Positions 38,484-52,559 of a stretch of DNA of 64,000 nt are shown here, piece after piece. The stretch is from Sanghuangporus weigelae. Taxonomy: Eukaryota > Basidiomycota > Agaricomycetes > Hymenochaetales > Hymenochaetaceae. Position numbers and translations under genes: made by a program. How positions within the stretch are numbered: position 1 is the stretch's first letter; every line of letters starts with the position of its first letter. The stretch spans positions 1,240,001 through 1,304,000 of the forward strand of contig CP137318.1 of the NCBI GenBank assembly GCA_033182465.1, read 5' to 3'. Below the pieces are notes generated by a model. That model saw only the letters and a list, made by a program, of their open reading frames with translations. It had not been told where the DNA came from and did not search any database.

Positions 38484-38499
38484 CCAAGCGAATGAATAG

Positions 38500-41400
38500 G
38501 ATCGAAGCGACGAGGGCGTTGCTGTTTCTAGCAGTCAATCGAATCGCGACTTGCGAATCCGGAGGCAAACTTCGATCCTTGTTCCACCAGCTCATTTGCT
38601 TCCGACTTCTCAAATCCATCTCGCAGCTTTTTCCGCGCAGTGAAATTCCGAAAAATCAACAATGGCCTTTCTAGACTCGCAAAGAGCACGTCGATGTCCA
38701 AGACCAGCGATAATGATGGCGACGAAGTACGCACGATTTGGCACAATTCGCAGACTTGTTGCTTGATCATCTCCGAGATCTCGCGTCTCCAACGCCACGA
38801 TACTCCATTTTCCTTCCCTTTCTCCCGCTTAACTCCCAAGGCACCTCATGCTCTTTCCCTAGGGAGGCATGGCCAGGACGGTAATGAAGTTCGTTGCTGG
38901 AATTCGGTGTGCACATTCCCTTAACACGCTGCCACCTCCTGATTTGAAATTCCATTCCACAACCACACAAACATTATGAGGACGTAGTCATCTCCTTTTC
39001 TGTCGAGGGCTATCTTCTTCGATCTCGAAGACGAAAACGCCAGATGTTTAGGGCTCAAATGCACTGCACCTGACACGGTCTTCTCTGGTCGAACTACCGT
39101 GTACCATCGCTACCACCGTAGCCAACATGACATGCCGAACCCACAACAGCACACTCCTCTTCTCTGATTTCGTCCAGAACTCAGACACGTATCTGACGCA
39201 TCCCAAAGCAACTCGTCTCACCGAGAAGTGCACGGCCAGAGGTTGCCTAATATGGAAGGTGTGTCAGCCGGTCCATTGATAGTCCCCTTTGATGAGGACA
39301 CGTACCCAATGCCCATGTTCAACCTTTCTTACCAGATACCATGATGTCGTATAACAACCACCTTTGCCTAATCCAACAATCTATCACAAGCAAAAGTGAT
39401 GTTTGTCCGAGCAAGATGGACTGCGTCAAGATCCGACTGCAAGTCTCAAGACTGGTGGCTTCAAAGCAATAAACCTCAAGATGGAAACGACGGTGAAAAA
39501 CCAACGAGAGTCATTCTTTATCCTAAGGCTGCAAAATCGCACTGGAATCAAACGTGAAACGTCACTATCTTGAGTGTCTGTACTAATCGAAAGGAGACGA
39601 GGAACGCACTTGCAAGCTGCACTCGATACTCAAGACTTCGGCACCAAAACATATCCAACAATCCTTGTCCGCACTGAAAGACTCCAAGAATAAGCCCACT
39701 ATAGAGACGAATGATGTCCTAGCAGTTGGCCAGAAGACTCTGCAAGAAGAGAACTGCACTTGAATGGAACGTAGCGAACTGTGTTCCCCGGCCTGTATAT
39801 TCGCCAAATCAGAAGCAAAAATCCAAACAATAAGTCGGTAAATTGCTGCATCTTCTGGTATCGGTAAAGTCCCCCACTCTCGACATTATTGTGCCAGTGA
39901 TTTTCATGGGGAGTTGTAGCGCACCATGTCAGTTATTTTCTCCCCCCCAAGGACCAAGCCCTCCTCATCGAACATCAAAATCAATCTAAGCGCCCTCCGC
40001 GGAAAGTTCACCATAGACACCTCCAGTTGGACATCCTCCAGGCTTCCTCGCTCCATGACTGTGTGCGCTTGCTAACCGCGATGAGCAGCGCCGATAAATG
40101 TGCCTTCCCAGGTTCCCCATCTCACAAAGCATCTCTGCGACGCAAGCATCCATCCAAGGCTGCCATCCTTCCGCTAGGACCTGCCGAATGCTTCCTTTTC
40201 TCTACCCCTCCCCTCCGCCCCTTCACGTGGCATCTGCTGTGCAAAAGCCTCGACGACTATACTGCCCCTCCACGATCCCATCAAGCGAAATATCAAAATA
40301 GCTCCAAGCTTCCTCCTCAGAGAACTAACACCTCATGTTCCCAACCAGGCAGCCGATGCGGGTCGCGCTCTCCATGCGAATGTTGTTCGGTATGAGTAGG
40401 AGAGACTGACGATATGTCTGAGACAAGGCGCGCGACTCCGAAATCAGTCAGCCCTCTTCGGAATCTGCCAGCCCAAGCCACTCGCTTAACCTCGCGTCTA
40501 TCCTCTATTGCAGTCTCGTTGAACCGAACCATATTTCTTCTTCTCTCGATGTTCCAGGCTCTCGTTACGGATCTGCGACCGGCGATGCAATTTTTGTGGG
40601 TATTTTCCTGGAGCGGGTGCGCAGTTTTTCGGAAAACCACCTCAAACCCTTCGAAACCACGGCAACACTCCTTTCTCGGTCACGCAGGATCACTTCCGTC
40701 ACTTCTCAAAGTCCCTGACTTCCAGCATCCTCAAAATCAAGAAATTTGAAAAACAGATTTCTCGAAAACGATGATTTGACCATGGGAACGACTGCGCCTT
40801 CGATGACCGTCAAGTTTTCTCGCGAGCCACTTGAGGCCTAGATGGCTCCATATTTATTTTATTTTAAAAAAGCACCTAATTCTATTTTTTACATTCATTC
40901 TCTCATCAAGGTTGCAAGGAATATCGATGAAAACTGGTATACTTGAAGATATTGTTTGGTTTGAGACAAGCTGACGTCGTAAGTCGGTCACCCCAAAAGG
41001 TCTTTGTAATGTGCTAACCAAGGGTCGCTTAGCGGGTTTCTTCTCCAATTGTCTCCTGTCTCAATGTTTCTCGGTCGCGGTCGCTGCGTACCGATATTGC
41101 GATTAATAAAGAGCACCACTTTCAATCATCCTTTCAGTCTTAGGAACCCGAAGTGCCTTGAGTACACCAGGGCCAGTGGTAAGTACTTACAACATTGCGC
41201 GTCGGGGCCAGATGGAAGGCATTAGAAGCTAGACGAGTTCGCAAACAAAGGTGAAAGATGACCACCAAGGTCGTACGGTCAACACCGGAAGACGTATAAG
41301 ATGCAGATATTCTCGGCTTACAGATTTGGTGGCTCGTTCTGTGCCACGAGAAATACTAACCTTGACTAAATCCAGACGTACGCGGAGGTCAAAGGTTTGG

Positions 41401-42500
41401 GGGTCGGCAACGCTGTACGGATTTGCGTGCAGGGCTTCGGTTATAGGTATGATCGTCGGAGTTCAAAAAGAGTTTACAATGATTCTTTGACTTGAATTTC
41501 CCTCTACCACAGTTCATGTATCGGTCTAATAAAATGGTAGAATATATGTTTGAATAAGATACTTCAACTCTCAGGAGGTACTTTTTGCAAAAACTGCACT
41601 TTTGCTAATAATTAAGCTAATTTGTTGTGAATCTTATGATGAAACAATGGATTTTTGTCTTTGAATTCCAGCCAGCTAAAACTCATACATCGACACGAAA
41701 TTTTCCGTAGGATACACTGAAGTACTATACTTCAACTCCCAGGGGCTACATTTTCGAAAACATAAGTAAGTGAATTGTTCTGTTGTGCACTTTGTGATGC
41801 CTATTTGGGCTTATTTTCGGCCTCCGATGCGCACGCGAAGACCATAGGGATTGCCCACCCCCAAAAGGTTCCTTAATCAAGGCTTTGGAATACATGCCTG
41901 TCACGGTGATACAATAAACTCCGGGAGGCAATAACCATTGCGTCCATTGATCAACTTGGAAATGCCTTTACAGCCTTTCTGAAAGATTACGAATCGTGTT
42001 GAATCAAACCGAGACAGTTGAAAGATCAGCGGAAGTCCTCGCGCATTCCGTGTTCCAAACGGTGAAACCGGAAAGTTTAAGTTCCAAAGCATTCAAGCTG
42101 GATGTTTCAGGATGGCGCCGGGTGCTACAGTTTCTGTCTTGTACCAGTCAATTGCAACTGACTTCTCACAATGTGCGATACGGACAGGACCTGGAGGCAG
42201 TGGGTCTGTTGACAATATTTTTCCAGAAGGGACATTCTCGAACTGAAATTCATACAACTTGAAGATGCAATACTTACGTCCTGATGCGGAATTATACTGC
42301 ATAGTTCCTCGAACGTCGACATGGATGCCTCTGACCCGAGCCCACAGACATCGACGGAGCTAACGCAGTACCTGCTTCGTGTACATTCCGAGTTGTATGC
42401 ATTGTACCTTAGATTCTCTGGAATACTAGATCGACTAGTACATTTCATACCTTCATACATCGGGTTGAGTTTATCAGCATTGAGACCGCGAAAGAGAGAA
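38500..42500 (-). other. companion stretch of array unit C
   Basis: Blocks on the minus strand in transcript order: SMSTFEELCSIIPHQD near 42330-42390; LVSNQTISSSIPVFIDIPCN near 40910-40990; FLDFEDAGSQ then EVTEVILRDRERSVAVV near 40660-40750; RVAWAGRFRRGLTDF near 40440-40490; MVNFPRRALRLILMFDEEG near 39950-40015; RWLLYDIMVSG near 39330-39390; VSWRWRREISEMI near 38770-38800 continuing to a GSKFASGFASRDSIDC end at about 38528. This unit has the longest open 3' block (about 100 residues). Product unknown. Confidence 0.4.
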
Positions 42501-42970
42501 ATAAGTCAGGTCTCCCTGATCACCTCATTCGATGAAACGCAAGTACAGGTAGAAACGTCAAATGTGCATTATATTCATTTTGATTGTATTCCATCTCGTC
42601 TTAATCACTGAGATGGTCGTCGTCTTAAATTGCGATGAAAGCTCATTTGTGGCCTCCTTGAACACCTATCGCCCTTTGAGAGATAAAAAAAGCACACTTT
42701 GGGCAATGAAGGAACTTATGTAGCAGAGATTTGACGTTCATCGGTCGTTCGAGGACAGTTTGGTCCCGTTTCGATACCCTTTTCATTAAACCGCAAGAAG
42801 GATATTTATTCTCAAGACAAGATCAATATTATAGTACATTGAGGCATAATACTGGACCGAATACTCCAAGAATAGACGTATAGGTTCTATGTACAGTAGA
42901 TCTCGAGTGGGGCAAGGTCTTTTCATGAGGATGATCAATGAAATCTCGATTTTAGGATGAGATATGCGGT

Positions 42971-43629
42971 CTAGATGCAAAGAAATAGCCGACGGTAGTA
43001 TATCCGAATTCTGTACCCAACGTGCGTAAGATAATCCTGCAGATGCTGAACATTAGCCAAGATGCAACCAAGCAGCGAGCGAGGAAGACATACCTTCGTC
43101 CCAAAGAACGTTCTTTCTATCAAGCTCTCCTTCTGGCGTAAATCCAAACGTCGAACCTCATCCACCATAATCAATTCATCGAGGTCACTCGAATAGTTAA
43201 GCGGGTCGTACGGAAAGAAATATCGAACCTCGGCGCCTTCGTCGATCTGACGATGTCAGGGACATATATAAGTGCACGTACGCGATGCACGCGACGAGGG
43301 CAAAACTCACCGTCTGCAGACGTTTCGAATCGAAGAACTGATCGTCAGTGCGCTCATCGAATGTCGTCTGCAAGCATTGTCAATATGGACACACAAGGTA
43401 CAACTAAGTAATTTCAGCCCACCATAGCCCAGTCTGATCCGACCACATATCCTTGGCTCGTCATTTTGAGATGGAAGTTCTTCCACGGGAATTGACTGAT
43501 AGGACACTGTGCATAATGCCTCTGTGTCTTTTGGAACGTGATGGCTATATGGGCTGGTTCTGGAGGGATGGGGGGTGAGGGATGTGCACGAGCGAGGACA
43601 GAAGTAGACGCGGCTGTGTTCGGGGCCAT
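42971..43629 (-). CDS. orphan array gene, copy D
   Basis: Minus-strand exons 43629-43423, 43367-43311, 43246-43094 and 43036-42971 give 160 residues with introns of 55, 64 and 57 nt. It is nearly the same as copy E on the other strand, sharing RHYAQCPISQFPWKNFHLKM in exon 1. It differs at a few sites (for example DEGAEVRYF for DEGTEVRYF, and YRIRIYYRRLFLCI for YRIRIFFRRLFLCI). Intact frame, no signal peptide, no membrane helix. Role unknown. Confidence 0.72.
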
Positions 43630-43763
43630 TAATATTCTGTGAGTTTTCTAACAGGAATCAAGGAACACAAGCAAACGAAAGACGAAATAAAGAGAGCGAG
43701 AGAGCCGCTGGTGTGTATTCTGAAAAGAGGAAGACGGAGAGGTCAGGACGGGGGATGAACGAG

Positions 43764-43773
43764 CATTATAAGG
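43764..43773 (-). promoter_or_regulatory. conserved TATA-like box of copy D
   Basis: CCTTATAATG on the minus strand, 135 bp before the ATG at 43629, exactly the spacing seen at copy E. Confidence 0.45.
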
Positions 43774-43849
43774 CCAAGCGAATGAATAGGATCGAAGCGA
43801 CGAGGGCGTTGCTGTTTCTAGCAGTCAATCGAATCGCGACTTGCGAATC

Positions 43850-46060
43850 CGGAGGCAAACTTCGATCCTTGTTCCACCAGCTCATTTGCTTCCGACTTCT
43901 CAAATCCATCTCGCAGATTTCTCCAGATTTTTTTTAAAAGCCATCAACGGCTCCTTTTGGTTTCAATGCGCAACGACATCCAAAACCAGCAATACCAGCG
44001 GCAGCACAGGACGCACTAGTTGGTCTCGTAGAATCCCTGCTCGATCATCTCCGTTATCTCGCGTCTCCAACGCCACCACACCCCATTCTTCTTCTCTTCC
44101 TCCCGCTCAACCTCCAAGGCACCTCGTGGTCTCTCCGCAGAAACGAGACCAACATGGCAATGAAGCCCGTCGCTAGAAGTTGCAGCATCCAGAGTCCTGA
44201 AACGGCTTGTAAATTCAGAAATTTCATTCCACAACCGCAATGAGTTAGAAAACGTGGTCTTCCCCCATCCTCTCCTTGTACTTGCCCCGATCTTGAGGAG
44301 CAGACGGTTCAACGCAGGATCACGCTGCTCCTACTTCAGTGACTCTTTTCTTGTGACTCTTGATCGAAGTCAAACGGCCGCGTATTATGACCAACCGTCT
44401 CAGCCAACTGGAAAAACCGACGAATATACACATCTCTCATGATTGCTTTCCAGACTCTCAGACACATGTCTGGCACTACCCTTTGCTTCCCAAAACAACT
44501 CGGCTCACCGAGAAGTGCACGGCCAGAGGTTGCCTAATATGGAAGGTGTGTCAGCCGGTCCATTGATATCCCCTTTGATGAGGACACGTACCCAATGCCC
44601 ATGTTCAACCTTTCTTACCAGATACCATGATGTCGTATAACAACCACCTTTGCCTAATCCAACAATCTATCACAAGCAAAAGTGATGTTTGTCCGAGCAA
44701 GATGGACGGCGTCAAGATCCGACTGCAAGTCTCAAGACTGGTGGCTTCAAAGCAAGAAACCTCAAAAGATGGGAACGAGGGCGAAGGACCAACGAGAGTC
44801 GTTTATCATCGCAAGACTGCAAAATCGTACTGGAATGAACTTTGAAGCGTCACTATCTTAAGTGTCTGTACTAGTCGAAAGGAGAAGAGGAACCGACCTG
44901 CGCGTTGTACGCGATACTCAGGACTTCGGCATCAAAACATATCCAACGACCTAGATCCAAACTGGAAGAATCAGAAGACTCCCAGGGATAAGCCTTCTGT
45001 GGAGGCAAATGATGTCCTAGCAAGTGGCCACAAGACCGTGCAAGAAGGGAACTGCACTTGAGTTGGAAAGCGACAGACTGTGTTTCCCAATCTGCATCTC
45101 TGCCAAATCAGAAGCAGAAATTTTAAACGATAAGTCGATGAACTGCTGCATCTTCTGGTATCGGTAAAATCCCCTCTCTACGTTATTGCGCCAGAAATTT
45201 TCATGGTGAGTTGCAACGCACCATGTCGACCATTTCCCCCTCCTCCTGGACCATTCCCTTCTCATCAAACATCAAGATCAATCCAAGCCCCCTCCGCGAG
45301 AAGTTCACCATAACCACCTTCAGCTGGACATCCTCCAGACTTCCTCGCTCCATGAGTGTGCATGCTTGCTTATCGCAATGAGTGGTGCCGACGAATGTTC
45401 TTCCCAGGTTCCCCATCTCGCAAAGCGCCTCTACGACGCAGACATCCATCCAAGGCTGCCATCCTTCCACCAGGACCTGCCAAATGCATCCTTTTCTCTG
45501 CCCCGTTCAAGAGGCACCCGCTGTGCAAAAGCGTCGACGGCTACAGTCCCTCTTTCCGGCGCCTCGAACGAAATATCAAAATAATCGAACAACCCTCCAT
45601 GAAAGATTACCATCTTCCCACCTCATCCCGACATCCACTGCAGTAACGCCGTCCATGCAAGTGACATTTGTTGCGATGAGACGCTGACGACGATGTGGTA
45701 AAGATGGTCTGAGACAGGACGCGACTCTAGGTCAGTCAGCCCTCTTCGGAATCTGCCAGCCCAAGCCACTGCACTGCTTATCCTCGCCTGCATCCTCGCC
45801 TGCCATGCCTTGCAGCATCGCTGAACAATCTTCCATTTTTTCTCCAAGCCTTTAGCATTCGCGAAGGACATTTGACAGATGATGCTTTTTTTTGGGATTT
45901 TTACTGGAGCGGATGCGCAGTTTCCTGGAAAACAGGTTCAAACCAGTCAAGGCTACGGTAACACTCGTTTCCTGGTCACGCAGGATCACTTCCTCCACTT
46001 CTGAAAGTCCTCGGCTTCTGACATCTTTCAAATCAAGAAATCTGAAAAATAGCGGTCACT
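43850..46060 (-). other. companion stretch of array unit D
   Basis: Minus-strand blocks: FLDLKDVRSRGLSEVEEVIL beginning near 46045 and running open through AWAGRFRRGLTDLESRPVS to about 45623; FDISFEAPERGTVAVDAFAQ near 45500-45580; MERGSLEDVQLKVVMVNF then GLILMFDEKGM and DM before a GT donor near 45230; KMQQFIDLSFKISASDLAEM after the acceptor near 45155; LYDIMVSG before a donor near 44630; GVWWRWRREITEMIEQ near 44020-44090. Conserved splice sites between blocks suggest a real multi-exon ancestor. A stop after EQGFYETN breaks the 3' end compared with unit C. Confidence 0.42.
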
Positions 46061-47160
46061 TCAGCAGACAAGTACGATTAGCGAATGAGATGCAAGCAAC
46101 CGGTCGAGGCAGCTTAGCCAACACATCGCTTCTTTGCAGTACTTGCATTGTGCAGCATATCCCTCTGTAGAACTTCCGATGGTCCACGTTTCTCGCGTCT
46201 TGAATTTCATCGGCTAGCCTGGAATTCTGATGCATGAGTCTGCCTGGAATTATTCGAAGAAATCTGCCGGAAGATGGCACAATAATTATAGAAATCGTAC
46301 GTTCTCGCTCGACTCGAAGCTATTCAAGGCTGATTTAAATTTTGGCTGGATTTTGCAGCTCTCGAGCCAGAGACAATACGGAAATGTCAGTGTACTCGCT
46401 TCTGGAATCAAATAGATTCTATTGAAGACCGTCAATCGGATGCTAAGGTTCTCGCTAAATAACCTATGCTTTAGTGGCCAATGCGCGCCTGAAATGTTCT
46501 TTTGCCATGGACTCGGATGATTAGGATGTTTGGGAGCATTCACTGCAGTATGATACCCTGCATGATTTTCCAGTCCAGCGCAACGAAGGTGTGTTGATCG
46601 GACATTCGAGTTTGGTCAGATACTGACGGAATCTACCCTGAAGTTATTTGGACTGAAGACTCAACGTAAATCTGTATATAGGAGTTAAGCGGCGACTTTC
46701 CCGCTTCCATGCAAGCCACTTTCTGCCCAGTCATGCCATCCTCATGCTCGTATCGTAAATATCTGAAACGGAGTTCAACAGGTCGCCTGAGATTTTGACG
46801 CGGACAGAACGGAGCTTTCGATACAAACGTAAACGCAAATAAATATGAATTCATTTATCATTTCATCGATAACCGGACGGTTGTAGCAGCGTTTAAAGTT
46901 CAGCCAAATCAATTGCAACTACTCTCTATAGTGGACCCTTATGTCCTGATTCCAAGATCACGGAGAAATTCGAATTCTGCATTGAGTACCGAAGAAAGAA
47001 ATAATGAGTGTTTTGACTACAACGATAGTACTACGATGATGGAGAATCAATGAGAATTATAATACAGGCGCAGAGATGCAAGGTCGAATGCGAGACTGAT
47101 AAGTATAGAGGAGGGACTTGAGGTCGGAATTGTAATAGCCATAAAGTGCGATACAATTGA
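46061..47160. other. stretch without a recognisable gene
   Basis: Between the companion of D and copy G I see no supported coding block. It is AT-rich, and the best minus-strand frame (about 46543-46286, 85 residues) has no known motif. By position it should hold the 5' part of unit D's companion, but none of the usual blocks are clear. Confidence 0.35.
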
Positions 47161-48067
47161 TCACACACAGATAAATACGTGATGAAGCAGGGCCAACAAC
47201 GAGTGCTTGATTTGCGTCAATGTAGACTACATAGAACATGGAAATAAGTAATGTTCATGAGAACTGTGGTAAGCAGGGAGAGACGGACCTTCGCTGTGAT
47301 GGATGGTCTCCTTGGATAACTATCGTTCTCGTGCACATTCAGTTGACGAAGCTCTTCGATAGCTTCAAATATCGTCAGGACCCTCGAGTATCCAGGTTGC
47401 TGGTTCGGCGGATAAAAGAAAAGGATCTCAGATCCCTCGCGAATCTGTTGCGAGAACTGTACAGGTACACGCAAAGCAATGTGAATGACACAGAGCCGCT
47501 TACTGTCTCCAAGCTCCTGTGGTCAGAAAACTGGTCGGACGTACGGTTGTCGAAAGTCCTCTGTAAGTAAATATGTTGGTGAAGCAAGGTAACGAAGCAG
47601 CCAAAAAATGTACCATAGCCCGATCTGGCTTCTGAACGGCGCATTTACAGCATGAATAACTGACTTGCGTATTCCTGCAATGAATGTTCTTGATTACATC
47701 TCAGTTATACGTCTGCTGAGCATCACAAAACGTTCTGTGGGTACGAGCGGGCTGGAGAGACTGAAGAACAGGAATGTGGAGGGGCCCGAATCTATCGGAC
47801 ATTAGTTGATTCGTCCAGACCGCTGGTGATAAAATAAATAGAAGCGAGTGACAAAGATTGGGAGGTTAAATGGCTTTGGAGAAGGGAGGCAAGCAGTGTC
47901 GGAAAGCTGGAGAAAACGATGCATTTATAAAAGACGATGTTATGTTGTTTCGAGAGGCGCACTTCCAAGAGAATGAACTTCGATTCTTCAAGTTGGCCAA
48001 TAAGTCCAGATTGTCCCATAGGACGCTTCAAATGCCTTGTGCCAAATTTTACGAAACCGCAGATCAT
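47161..48067 (-). CDS. orphan array gene, copy G (strongly diverged, N-terminus unsolved)
   Basis: Exons 2-4 are clear on the minus strand. 47560-47504 encodes RTFDNRTSDQFSDHRSLET (19 codons as in copies B-F). 47444-47289 has REGSEILFFYPPNQQPGYS and ends in Lys at the donor. 47226-47161 has STLTQIKHSLLALLHHVFIC, again 21 codons plus stop. The end of exon 1 (DRAM before GTACAT at 47613) parallels SDWAM. Further upstream, VKFGTRHLKRPMGQ near 48000-48050 resembles ITFQKTQRHYAQRPI, but how it joins is unclear; an extra intron or decay is possible. The fixed exon lengths identify it as the oldest-looking member. Function unknown. Confidence 0.5.
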
Positions 48068-48099
48068 CCCAGTAAGTAACGATGATATTCAAGTCCGGT

Positions 48100-49325
48100 T
48101 AAGCGAGCACAGATCAAGAGGCGGAGAGTAAAACTTATGTATATTGCGGTCTTCGTTCGATCGCCTCCGCGATGTCGCTCTTTCCTCTTCACGCCATTCC
48201 CTGTTCCGCCACGTCGGCCATCTCGCTTAGAACATTGCATTACTATGGGAGATGAAGGATGGTCTGTGGCTGGTGGCTTGATTCCGAGAACTCGTAATTT
48301 ACTTAGCGTGGAAAAGGTAACATAGGGTCTTCGCGATATGCAGCCAAGTATGAGCCGCCTGCCTTCGTTTCTTAATTTCGCCTGTAGTAAAAGCGGGCCC
48401 ATTTGTATCCAAGACTTGTTATGTCAATGTCGAGCTATTGCAATGGAATTCCTGTACCGACGAAGTATACCAATTTGTGATCCATATCATTGTTTTCGTT
48501 GGTGGTTTTCTCCCAGAAATTGGTCTGTGAACCCAAATTGAACAAGGCTAGCATATACTGGATTTTGATTTTGTCTTAGAACTGGAAAGATAAGACTGGA
48601 CCACTACACACTTACCTGTACATATAGCAAACCAAAAAGTATGCGGTCCAATAATTTGACCGAGTCGCACAGACAAGCTTCCTCATCCGATATTAACAAA
48701 GAACCGCGCTGAGATCTTCTGTAGGCAGAAAGGATGTGCAAAGTTATTGTATGCAGGCTTCGTTCTTTGAGGTTGCTTTTGCCCACATAGTCGAACAATA
48801 ACTGCCAAATGCAGAGCAAATCAAATCGCTACATGCTTCGGCACTTCCCGTCCTTCCAATCAAATCCACCCTCACGTTCAGGTCTTCCTTCCCAGCCAGT
48901 GAACTACCGTGCGGGTGGTGTACATGCATGCACAGGATATTCCGAACCTGAAATTTTTGATCCGGAACCGGAATCCAGCCAATCAGAGGCGAGCTTTCCA
49001 ATTCTGTTTAGCAGCTCAGAAACGTAATTCTGCCCCTGTGGCAAGCATGTTCAATGCAAAGTTCATAAGACCGCTGATTACAAACGACGCAGGTGTGAAA
49101 CTATGACTAAGTGAGCAGATCGTAATTGGTATCATCACTTCCGAGTCTATGATTAGGCTAATCAATGGACCTATAAGTGCTATCATCCATTCATGCTCCT
49201 ACACAGCCTGCTTCCTCAGAAGGCACCTGCAACAGTAGCAAAGAGCGCTTTCTGCAACTTTGACACGTCCCGACTAAAAGTCCTTTTTAATTCGGCGCAA
49301 TTCTCATCTCTCCGTTTGCCACCCA
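48100..49325. other. intergenic stretch before the flavin oxidoreductase
   Basis: I find no supported gene. A 112-residue minus-strand frame (48402-48064) is Arg/Lys-rich with no motif and may be upstream sequence of copy G. The part nearest 49326 should carry the promoter of the oxidoreductase gene. Confidence 0.35.
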
Positions 49326-50973
<1,648 letters not shown>

Positions 50974-51176
50974 AGGCAGGATAGGGTTAATATGATGGAA
51001 TATATAGGCCTGAAAGCCCGGTGTACTGTACTGGATACTATTACCTATATTCAAATCACGATCGGGAGACTTTAGTAGAAAGATCGACGTGACGTCAGAC
51101 GGAACGGAATCGAATTAGCCTGATTGCCACACGGTAGTAGTTGTGCTCGTTCTTCAGCTTCAGGTTTCTGTCCGTT

Positions 51177-52371
51177 ATGGTACAGAAGGTAGTCGTATGT
51201 GGTGCAGGCTTCCTAGGTAATTATTTTGTCAGCAGATATGAAATTTTGCGAATTGACATGTGGTTGAATGAAGGCTCGTATATCGCGAGAGCACTCGCCA
51301 AAGAGACGACAGTCAAAACTCCTCGGCATATTCAACTTACGTCGCGCAAACCCAACAAAGCTCTTTACGATAGTCTTCGAAATGATATAGGAAAAGAAAA
51401 ATCGCTCTCATTTGTGCCAGCTGATGTTACAAAACCAGACACGTTAGAAAGAGCTTTCGAAGGGGCAAAAGTGGTCATCTCTCTTGTTGGGATTATGCAT
51501 GCCACTCCGGAAATGTTCGAAGCTGTCCAATGGAAGGGAGCCGTTAATGTGGCAGCAGCAGCGAAAGCGCATGGAGCAAAGGTCATACATATTAGTGCTA
51601 TTGGTGCAGACGAAATCAGCCAGATTCCTTACGCAAAAACAAAAGCGCTTGGTGAAAAAACCGTCAAGCAGATCTGTCCGGACGCAACGATCATACGTCC
51701 GAGTCTAATCTTCGGCCCGGGTGATGGCTTCTTTGCGGTAAGAACTCTTTTTGGTTTCTTCCCGACTTGCGTGATCTCAGACCTCTCTGCTAGCGATTTG
51801 GCACACTCTCCAAGTTTCTTCCTTTCATGCCCGTATTCGGAGGAGGAAAGACACGGTTTCAGCCGGTATATGCGGGAGACGTTGCGCGTGCCGTTGAAAT
51901 AGCTTCGCGGATGGAAGACCAAAACGCCATGAAAGCTACCAATGGCAAATTCTTCGAGGCCGGTGGACCGGACAGTAAGTATCACAAAGTTGACAAGAAA
52001 GAATGTATCGAGCTGAAAGCCTCTGAACAGTATTCACTTACAAAGAAATGATGCAGTTAATTCTAAGGCATACGGGCAGATCACGGCCAATAGTTTCCCT
52101 GCCGTACTCGGTTGGAAAAGTGCAGGGTTTCATCTTCGAAAAACTTCCACCAAATATTCTTACACTCACCAGAGATCAGGCAAGTTTTCGGCAGATTAAA
52201 GAAAGGCTTTAATCATTCTAATTGTTTTGATTATAGGTGGAACAACTGAAAACCGACAATATTGTATCGGATTACCGTGGCGTGGATTATGCCTCTTTCG
52301 CACAACTTCTGGATCAGTTCGGAGCAGGTCCTCTGACCAAACTCGAAGCAACGCTTCCAAAATACCTATAA
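51177..52371 (+). CDS. NDUFA9-like NAD(P)-binding protein (complex I 40-kDa subunit or Coq11 type)
   Basis: Exons 51177-51216, 51274-51737, 51794-51974, 52031-52179 and 52237-52371 give 322 residues. The start carries a Rossmann motif, VVVCGAGFLGSYIARAL. It continues with FVPADVTKPDTLERAF, VVISLVGIMH, VIHISAIGADE, YAKTKALGEK and IIRPSLIFGPGDG. The C-terminal part has FQPVYAGDVARAVEIA and YKEMMQLIL. This atypical SDR layout is shared by the complex I accessory subunit NDUFA9 and by Coq11; both act at the mitochondrial inner membrane, and I cannot separate them by eye. No obvious presequence is seen in the chosen start. The intron after 52179 begins GCAAGT, a GC-AG intron that keeps the frame RDQVEQLKTD. 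It is 204 bp downstream of the oxidoreductase. Confidence 0.85.
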
Positions 52372-52559
52372 AATAGTTTTAGTTCATATTATACGCCTCA
52401 CTCAATGCAGGCAATATGAGACGAACCTTGATTTTCTAAACCATCATTCAATCTATATCGAAAAAAAAGTCATAGCTTCCTTGTCGCACGCAATGTAGCA
52501 TTTTCAGCAGCCGTGAAACACACATAGCGCACAATTCACCAGAAGGAGATGATATAAAA

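Larger units (their letters stand above)
42971..44170. repeat. inverted duplication, left arm (copy D side)
   Basis: This arm matches 54610-55781 as the reverse complement with only scattered differences. It includes the whole small gene, its promoter flank, a run of T/A beside GCCATCAACGGCTCC, and the CTCGATCATCTCCGTTATCT block. Weaker similarity goes further out, broken by an unrelated segment at about 44200-44520. Confidence 0.7.

Noticed and set aside
38465-38674. Plus-strand frame repeated upstream of copies B, C and D (RIEATRALLFLAVNRIATCES)
   Set aside because: It runs antisense through the shared promoter flank and the 3' end of the companion block. Its conservation follows from the duplication and no separate gene signal is present.
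44016-44312. Possible P-loop (GASTRRGWGKTT) in companion D
   Set aside because: The spacing does not fit GxxxxGK(S/T), and neither C nor E has it.
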